Origin: Sulfuritalea sp.
Lineage (GTDB): Bacteria; Pseudomonadota; Gammaproteobacteria; Burkholderiales; Rhodocyclaceae
Direction: 5' to 3'
Length of the DNA: 64,000 nt
Assembly: GCA_030651305.1 (NCBI GenBank)
Contig: JAUSCI010000028.1
Coordinates: forward strand, 24,633-88,632
Shown: one piece after another, positions 63,301 through 64,000 of the stretch
Numbering within the stretch: position 1 is the first letter of the stretch
Layout of the letters: every line of letters begins with the position of its first letter
The notes under the pieces: generated by a model
The model's database searches: none
What the model saw: the letters and a program-made list of their open reading frames with translations, nothing else
Told to the model about the DNA's origin: nothing
Made by a program: the position numbers and the translations under genes

Positions 63301-64000
63301 CGACCAATCCCGGCCAGGGCGGCCAGGTGGTCAGCGTGGTGATGCTGGGCGACTATCTCGAGTTCGGCATGGTGCCGGCCGATTACTCTCCGGCCCGCGT
63401 GAACCCCGATCCCAATGCCCCGGTGATTCCGGGTGGTGGTGGCAGCGTGACCGGATCCATTACCGGAACCGGAGCCGTGACTGAAGATACGGTGACGACG
63501 GCCAACGGTCAACTGGCCTACCCGTCCATCAACGGTGGCAGTGCGAGTTTCACTGCGCAGCCAGCCACCGTCGGCGCGTATGGCAACTTCGTCCTCGATT
63601 CCGGCGGCAACTGGTCCTTCTCCCTGGATCACGCCAAGGCTGATTTCCTGGCCGCTGGCCAGCAGGTGGCGGAAACCTTTGTCGCCCGGACCACGGAAGG
63701 TAGCAGCACCACGGTTACGATCACCGTTACGGGTATCAACGACACGTCGGTGCTGGGCGGGGTAGTAACCGGCACAGTAGCCGAAGACGGCACCGCCACG
63801 GCCAGCGGTGCGCTGAGCATCAGCGACGTCGACACCAACGACAACCCGGTCAGCTTTGCCGACGTGGCGAGCACGGCCGGCAGCAACGGCTACGGCAGCT
63901 TCGTCCTCAGCAGCGGCACCTGGACCTACAGCCTGGACAACGCGGCGGTGCAGTTCCTTGACGCTGGGCAGAGCGCCACCGACAGCATCACCTACACGGC
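45378..64000 (+). CDS. Giant LEPR-motif/DUF4347/RTX-like/VCBS surface or secreted protein (3' end outside window)
   Basis: An uninterrupted frame of at least 6,207 codons from ATG 45378, preceded by AGGAGG, still open at the window edge. Order: cationic leader and MEPRFLLSG at 43-51 (LEPR motif); DUF4347 at about 100-260 (VEVVVLDANQDGVDQI, VHVLSHGDEAALRLG, DLLLYGCDVAAGEDG); two Ig-like repeats (581-755); four modules of about 120-140 residues (955-1441); flagellin-hook-like beta modules (to about 2160); a pair of EF-hand-like loops (2791, 2814); long beta-rich part (3050-4010); Gly/Asp-rich RTX-like calcium repeats and GDNG modules (about 4218-5970); at least two VCBS repeats from about 6021. 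Such proteins leave through type I secretion and act in adhesion or biofilm; the end with its secretion signal is not seen. Confidence 0.93.
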   Translation, partial: MIENHLIQNRANVAQRLRAFLKVPASRRRVTPTRPRMLHVEAMEPRFLLSGEGLILPPPPPPQEAPLAAPIQIPAAQLASQVLPVQNLGATGAQTPATNANEVIFVDPQVKDYSALVAAALQARPGQAAPARVEVVVLDANQDGVDQITAWLKGHQDLQAVHVLSHGDEAALRLGVTSLSQANLDDYRQQFAAWGAALAPGADLLLYGCDVAAGEDGVAFVDRLAQLTGADVAASTGATGASALGGNWILEKTTGALETASLFAVTPDYNHLLAAVTPNKSGDMGSTISANNAFNAAVNLGAQLDANAEFAYSMPMVDLTFTGLTRTNDGRTLGDLIGFKTLSGTTVLDDYLAAGGTTMGGLMDRMGDYLNGIGAYSNLESVVDHSGSAISFSATGQVLTATLTLSREFIQRFGFGEQLKALGLDFQGGQGIPLLADVHYTGIYDLTYGTIGVTALDARVQVKNSAFSAGMALGVVDATASGTLNFDTGKVEFNAIGASIAGLFLGYTGRLAGEVKLPMVAGYTDADNLFTVKSASAHAVKTNASFDVTGSIGSTTLATIAGGTPHINVAFGGLSLTSLETNAAQPTITGTASLLSGQTLKVTVAGATYTVTPAGDATWSLNLGTATPASGTLALGSGVTTDVTAKVVKTTGGATVSTVTGTIKVNPTVDAVTAHTLTPTLSGVARLSAAQTLSVVVGGATYSVTPAANGAWTLNLGTATPTSGALVLATGNNYTITATVSGGVPAVTGQLAVNTALASTTTTPPSTSSTPGVTTTGSVAWNSLQPAPLTLTSTNFSNLQALSSLTSTQVVKMLQDLGTYLTLLRDSGNFDALLPFTDLKLGEALDFSATMNDIIDNQLATTIRSGMTASKAISPVLGSDVVFDLQVQRPGDERVTTLAIAVAWTETSAFTHINQLAGLIGQKISAAVNGWLARSGSATVEITESLKGGITVSGGNNTSEEQTLAVHASSGTYQLRVGAGGTVTGDISVLATPIEVQNALEAVVGVGNVLVTGRPKHYLVNFIGTQAETDIAALQVASSALTTGSLIDVTAGEFSRYADGKTWGKLSLLQANPGDFSVLRVAPSSGLSVQVIAAGADDVEAVQRLFVIHGGNGSFILKGAGGAFTTDPISLDGLDATAAQNAILNALMAKLTTVTGMSVAEVSGDYAADNGTRVFEIGFGKIPVTPATDPATTKYSNYGAMTADLTTASVTIDQTAAGDQSTNAVQKLTIEKNRAGFFVLKGTNSSGAAFVTSPLAYGASAADIQTALRSAVGLATLTVAISGVTGDVITMALGQKYIFNVTFEQKNYAKMTASNVWTSKVLAQAVVSTRQLATAAVGATPATNEIQRMTIANASGGSFVLGITLDALLFQTGDIAYNASAADVKAALVGMLQKWNSAVVSGDVDVSTSGNFYDIEFKGRWAAKDVPQLRINSQKLTSPASSSYTALDNLGFLAAGQDSQINNVTTFVTLDQMMERFQHAVNLNLNGGAAFSVNPRFDATTKSFLFDVRLTPGHKQAVALNVSSNVGDLSRLSTDTSLDLTTETNFEATIGFDFANLNTFALRASGAYTGTITASAGGANLSVSSWNNAGGFFGDAPFRISFNGEAYDLKLLLSDVSGNTTRDNLVVDLQAVFAAQSVTPGGVLARRGFANLGQAVTVGKKTDGQLTLTISVPVGQVQLTVLPPSNSVLNAMDYVLGFKTMPAYPAPKAVVLPATGVLTADAHFSLKVDQSVAIAVTITSASTSTNMTTADLISDINTALNGLSISSHAYLGTGAGGKGFSNLGQVIQASLRNGQIELVTQSAKIASLQMDISGSDTATRELGFTPGQFSTTTGAYVFLQDVTLGGNYSAVIHGQVGATAATLATPGQATLGMLDLTFDELAADYQGSLSFDLRNGLAGAAHDRISLNDLFDSASAQDGLLGLGGALSTSDTVSSPNAPYQSNGRLLRDVGLSVTVGSAVLDVVVTKSATAGNTSVADLASDVNAAIHTALVAKFTTDPYVTHTFVTADSTSVAGKTVLKFTAPTTTLTLASTPTQIYNASSGVLLLDLPLTVTLGGTGATVDVLVRASNTAANTTLAELVTDVDNTIKLALASAKNNTADASVKTAIDTLLAATDLVGQSGGALTLKAGTVAAKTITLKNLSVSDRLLKDDFSTALVFLNQAGTASTVPTAALTFSSIGITTPAGISATGLNPATTITVDVTNAADALAGTAVQAIASVVPPDGLGSLTPFKDIAWTDLRSDIGQLGSLLGDLGGVGAFGELGRALPVLGSSVSELFDFSTRFAAIDSALSTQSGIGLVGLKTALATAFGIDASAVTLSYSSGNQALNIDVPYRVVLDQTAQIELILNDTGLLALLSDADKATLSTLLGSMTRLKDADSSALLNLHADMTFHLAMGVDLSSGANQGKLFLYDHVLGGAAGFAGDTGTYATLDALTASASGMAFSAVQGIYSLGVTGGTASLSVAGTSGLMLHSDDKDGAADGRLYLRPYSALSSANATALKQSNFEVVFDGSASVVLPMTLSVSDDLGQLAMAQIDGFINPLPMGKMEVNFVNLGDSFAKMGGKTGFTLQSTAEGTNSNTIISGQVRQSALPERPATGNGSAATTPEGAPIDSADESGLANVNPNPYFSSAEGAGASTAPSSLTVDITKLFAAGPTSNAPATGFDVSLIIPDFAYWQTQLTQVLSAAVGSSDDPDKIINGPLIFLLRDPTIIVDTVDKVLGGLQQGLDAFSSVLNVPIIGDQLKEATQFVADLRSNVVGAIKRALDEAIDVYGGLDNALRMFLFDMLTTDTNGDYIVQASEINNNVFLNFLRDYNGDSLITPDDIVVEYLAGTGQPEIDDRLAEYLGVAQTSGPLPSVLPGQRTAWVTSGLNEVKKDTLGNTLYHDDGTARYTGKAGYVVLDSSLQKIVDDVAGAIDSVASTALDAVANITHNYGSGFTESATAFAEFVIDKVVVEGYDYGSLLKDVFGAGVIAASLADVFDSFAPSDASLAADAAVVKYNYDNRDVPGFVNKIPKAILGEFKKAVQAQAEEIAAELALGSSTAIQFRMNLGQTYTPSLDLSFDIGVPGLNLTMDGGIGLNLDWDLFLGFGIDINDGFYLVTNMPGTAGIGETTTYSSAPGKAGVATGTAVNSDDAHIDNLWLVGKPTFTPAVTELQAQIDVYLTPGSGNQPASLNAQLLYLNGRLTDNWDGWIKDNDTGIWGSGTDSMGRLTGTQNANYGRTVGMFDGDTGADGSRTRLQLNFGVNLKDVGLFGISALSDFTNGRLTFADLRNAELADLYEVEWDAKAQINLHMSLGVSLSALGVEEGYLPKVIGDFHLTWQDSNENEYVKQINQYFTSGYDKLFHAGEPNIWMSDIYIDVGSFFTKFLNPIVSVIQDVTDPIMPVIDALTTPIPGLSDLMGREYSVVDLASDMSALFGGVSKLDFIIAMVNLLDVIDNLPTNTAGMLLPVKEALIISGTKDRKLNLAALPSVIPDVDISLPYLQMADVNVSQDGFEFGLNMGVGWKDDPLTSGTNEGETTLLQVFQGQTPDLRFDFDLTADARIPAPYVDATPFDFTIAGIYERGSTTVLATFKLNIKAGWPDLRLSDILSGNMAPRFDVTLQLPDIDFTPNLLPLLKLKLPRMVATANSVTHVLLEGGEIDLAWPDLVSSFVNSGSTKILDLSGPSFDVNLGNLPDFLLPLPYVDLTPIDISADCGFASGSVLLNLQAGWKNVWLSDLLGGDIAPTIHATFDIAAGININTQVLPVLQVKLPAMKWTMGAKEWTWLSGGTTTLDWPSALSGFVNTGNIKTIDLSASAQINLGTIDGFLPTITVEWPDVHWIGLGKEFSWTQTDSTDLGWSSIISDAGILSALIDPSSQITIKMPDVWLPAVNLLDLLPDIDWSFSLPGLPSLPSIDIGLPDIDVPGQQTVSPQQAFSDFQDKLKKPGSALKFPIIDDPVGSVIGLLMGEPVDLMTFTPQNLEVSVGFRVSFPIYPPLYVGIGGDISIEAALTLGFDTYGVTKFFNSHNLVDIFDGFYVSDNIENGVDLPEVTLEAKLYAYAELNAFIVRGGVEGGIKLVGTLDIYDEDKDNKYRASELIAAVSEDPLDVVEMHLRGSAYISAYVDIFAIFDWVRVWEWTFMDVTLFEWEHDPASKKPVLGSMDGNTLTLHMGSTIGSIDGQDSITKGAADRLRRSTDDGNESYTLTGSAGTVNISAILTNGSTYTKTFASVNKVKAFAGAGNDTIDASALDRSVLFIAGGGTDVLKGGSAADVLIGSDSGTATLEGNGGDDLLIARGGTTHMKGGADTDSYRFLSGWGLADIIDSSGSNVLDFRVQTSVVTFDDSVGEAFQGSNRVTWTNGSDKIDLVKGGSGSDIIDFSGDAANLLISVTATDAGWVNGSGAGMTQTSFAGTTASAMTTAGDNAGFGFKFEGFENAIGGQGSDVFRMSNGASLTGSLQGDTAAGLHHDVSGNEIANARNILDFSEYTTGVVVNEESTSAFGTASASNIIVRGFHDIFGGSGGDRLSGDGRNNMLVGNDGTDVLEGKAAHDLLVADTFQTYKNLTGVETAPTSLTNVTDYLSLQVVGAGEFGAASRNWIWKGQTILNKALTTAGSQTLKGGGGNDIIMGSKGGDIINIGGSGEGNDTIISDLGKVEVDFNYRSALSATSITTQGGGNDTIYLGAGNNLVIAGNGKDTIIGADVAGSFNIILSDNGTVKFKTAEVSTASGTKLTFATVSGLTHLIDTIDAPVSENGGVGNADVVSLSSGSAIVLGGLGADVISFNAATSTGANVRFVAGDHASIQTDARGGITEFYTLDTASNTGGDDVIVIGSAADLATRHLGTNFVLGGMGADTIIVSGAIDSLGTITRGLARSEDAILGDNGKITRTDSIAASSTRNLMLKVESTQTANATGGADKIIVANGGKLIVGGVGDDTITARDGDHLVIGDNGQIDFDAANTGILRRMQATAIDQGGNDTITLENGFKLVIGGFGSDIVDIIANNLGEAIGPITVTGIAAVTGSVDQKRGRSGRTVAGDNAQIDFDATGAMTDLVTLDTQAATGGGDLIQIAAALTSGQIGVNLVVGGMGGDTVLVGGASYDSVLKKLTAGAVFSEDILIGDNGEIHRTTAISSTDYSNLMLQAKTKLGDQGGNDIIGSGSGGKIMLGGFGSDLIAARDGDHIVAGDNAEANYDVNAKNGILRELKAAELTLGGSDTITLNEGYKVVMGGIGGDASSFDTIDIIATGIGHAVGSSISGQVRGLTGIDTVTAATEAETKGRTGRFVVGDNATISFDGKGGLTDMVTSDAIAATGGRDAITLGAQSIAAGTDLGYQVVIGGMAADTINIRSTSRSEDYILGDNGEFHRTASGYGVTAITSTAAGQGGADSITSGRGVKLVIGGDGADAINLATTFESGKTDRALVVGDSGDIRFDAAGGELLESVTSYLGSPGGMDSLIVGDGGVIFVGGQAADTMTVNSTLSYFRAGVGDNAVLQFATADTWESSGRPLADLIYLQTTDTSAPTGGDDSFQVGYAGDSAHSMGEALLVGGVGGDSLVVAGSDATTILVGDNAEIRRSPGVDAKPLAVTSLSLDQGGGDTLETVAGWHLLVGGMAGDTIRSGKGEGVVLGDSGTVLYSIAGSGLSSGMLTAVTSTGLSQGGADIISLGAGSAAMDGNQVVIGGFGADTIGMVALAGHERMISGDAADIRFDTQGRMVSFATSDATASTGGNDQITVGVGGTVWPAAGVDVNVVAGGIGDDHIALNAGGFTTDVVSGDNLDYRRGLDGSGNYQHRFADVLSPLLGGNDDVLVGGGDKLVFGGAGNDTLETRTGTGAGERALIFGDAGTITFDTTLSGKLVRAFTTAEDAGGNDSLKVAGGSAYLFGGKGNDSFTSASYALERVAFGDNGQIDWSTSGANSGMMTRLQTTGSDLLDPALTVDSFILPLGLPTNAPAPDYAADTSRNFIFGGPGVDLLSGTPDHANNDDVLMPGTGAATNPGQGGQVVSVVMLGDYLEFGMVPADYSPARVNPDPNAPVIPGGGGSVTGSITGTGAVTEDTVTTANGQLAYPSINGGSASFTAQPATVGAYGNFVLDSGGNWSFSLDHAKADFLAAGQQVAETFVARTTEGSSTTVTITVTGINDTSVLGGVVTGTVAEDGTATASGALSISDVDTNDNPVSFADVASTAGSNGYGSFVLSSGTWTYSLDNAAVQFLDAGQSATDSITYT
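48240..49700 (+). repeat. Four diverged modules in the giant protein
   Basis: Each module opens with a hydrophobic strand pair: LAVHASSGTYQLRV, LFVIHGGNGSFILKG, LTIEKNRAGFFVLKG and MTIANASGGSFVLGI, at spacings of about 420, 370 and 360 bases. Each continues with an Ala-rich helix (SAADIQTALRS, SAADVKAALVG) and a VxVSG strand. I do not recognise the family. Confidence 0.65.
48301..48327 (+). repeat. Weak match to the interspersed repeat inside the giant gene
   Basis: GAGAGTCGGCGCTGGTGGC followed by ACGGTGA, about five differences in 27. It encodes RVGAGGTVTG, but the aligned residues of the next module read KGAGGAFTTD, so the likeness may come from the protein repeat rather than an inserted element. 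Confidence 0.35.
53746..53856 (+). other. EF-hand/dockerin-like calcium loop pair within the giant protein
   Basis: DTNGDYIVQASEI at residue 2791 and DYNGDSLITPDDI at 2814 follow the DxNxDxxIxxxEI/DI pattern, 23 residues apart as in dockerin modules. Confidence 0.6.
59970..61397 (+). repeat. Tandem 714-base (238-residue) super-repeat in the giant gene
   Basis: The triplet pattern GDNGxIxRT, GDNxQxxxD, GDNAxISFD recurs. GDNGKITRT starts at 59970, GDNGEIHRT at 60684 and GDNGEFHRT at 61398, giving two spacings of exactly 714 bases despite diverged sequence. A partial earlier unit begins near 59730. Other landmarks recur in phase: ARDGDHLVIGDN / ARDGDHIVAGDN and GRSGRTVAGDN / GRTGRFVVGDN. Confidence 0.8.
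63440..64000 (+). repeat. VCBS repeats at the end of the visible giant protein
   Basis: Two consecutive modules: GTGAVTEDTVTTANGQLAYP to ITVTGINDTSVLGG, then GTVAEDGTATASGALSISDV to the window end (WTYSLDNAAVQFLDAGQSAT). These are the VCBS signature (TEDG-ASGxLxxxD, WxYxLDN, GQ). More copies may follow outside the window. Confidence 0.85.

Noticed and set aside
47286..63632. Many open frames of 100-440 codons antisense to or out of frame with the giant gene
   Set aside because: The single + frame from 45378 is never interrupted and encodes known repeat families; the others are by-products of its Gly/Asp/Ala codon bias.

Overview
The window looks like chromosomal DNA of a betaproteobacterium, probably of the Rhodocyclales/Sterolibacteriaceae type. 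The evidence is the strong G/C bias of third codon positions, the che gene order, the gltX/mnmC/lysS neighbourhood, and a giant LEPR/DUF4347/RTX/VCBS protein of a kind common in that group. The lineage is inferred from gene content, not from a marker gene.

Layout. (1) 1-1660: an M14-type peptidase running off the left edge, diverging from sixA, then a small relic of a yhhN-like gene fused to a short interspersed repeat. (2) 1704-13848: a signalling block on the + strand. It holds a REC-GGDEF diguanylate cyclase, cheY, cheA, cheW, a PAS-containing chemoreceptor, cheR, cheD, cheB, a second CheY-like regulator, a small zinc-ribbon protein and a GspE/PilB-type ATPase. The last three are coupled by 4- and 1-base overlaps. 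No flagellar genes are present, so the output may be a pilus or secretion motor. (3) 13907-20898, - strand: a run of CBS protein, DUF465 protein, O-acetylhomoserine sulfhydrylase, alpha/beta hydrolase, MFS transporter and YhhN, preceded by a NarX/NarL-like sensor-regulator pair. (4) 20967-26562: tRNA-Thr(UGU), a P4-type integrase with an iteron-rich promoter, a compact operon of overlapping unknown genes including an RSH-like HD hydrolase, a decayed transposase, a complete tRNA-Ser(UGA) and the 5' half of a second tRNA-Ser. This is an integrative element. (5) 26619-34337: fatty-acid/CoA genes, queD, a radical SAM protein, lysC, a flavodoxin and a membrane diguanylate cyclase. (6) 34439-36434: hipBA and an integrase remnant beside tRNA-Val(CAC), a second small island. 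(7) 36533-42142: gltX, mnmC, lysS and a PIN/Phd toxin-antitoxin pair with a perfect palindromic operator. (8) 42727-64000: an unusual outer-membrane TolC with an AMIN-repeat front half, followed 44 bases later by a single open frame of at least 6,207 codons that leaves the window.

Themes. The AMIN-TolC protein and the giant protein are most likely an exporter component and its surface or secreted substrate. Two diguanylate cyclases, the chemotaxis cluster and the ATPase point to control of surface attachment and motility. A short palindromic repeat (core CCAGCRCCGACTCTT) recurs at seven places, plus an eighth weaker match. It lies both between genes and in frame inside CheA, CheB, MnmC and a hydrolase, mostly at linkers. 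No CRISPR array, rRNA or complete insertion sequence was seen.
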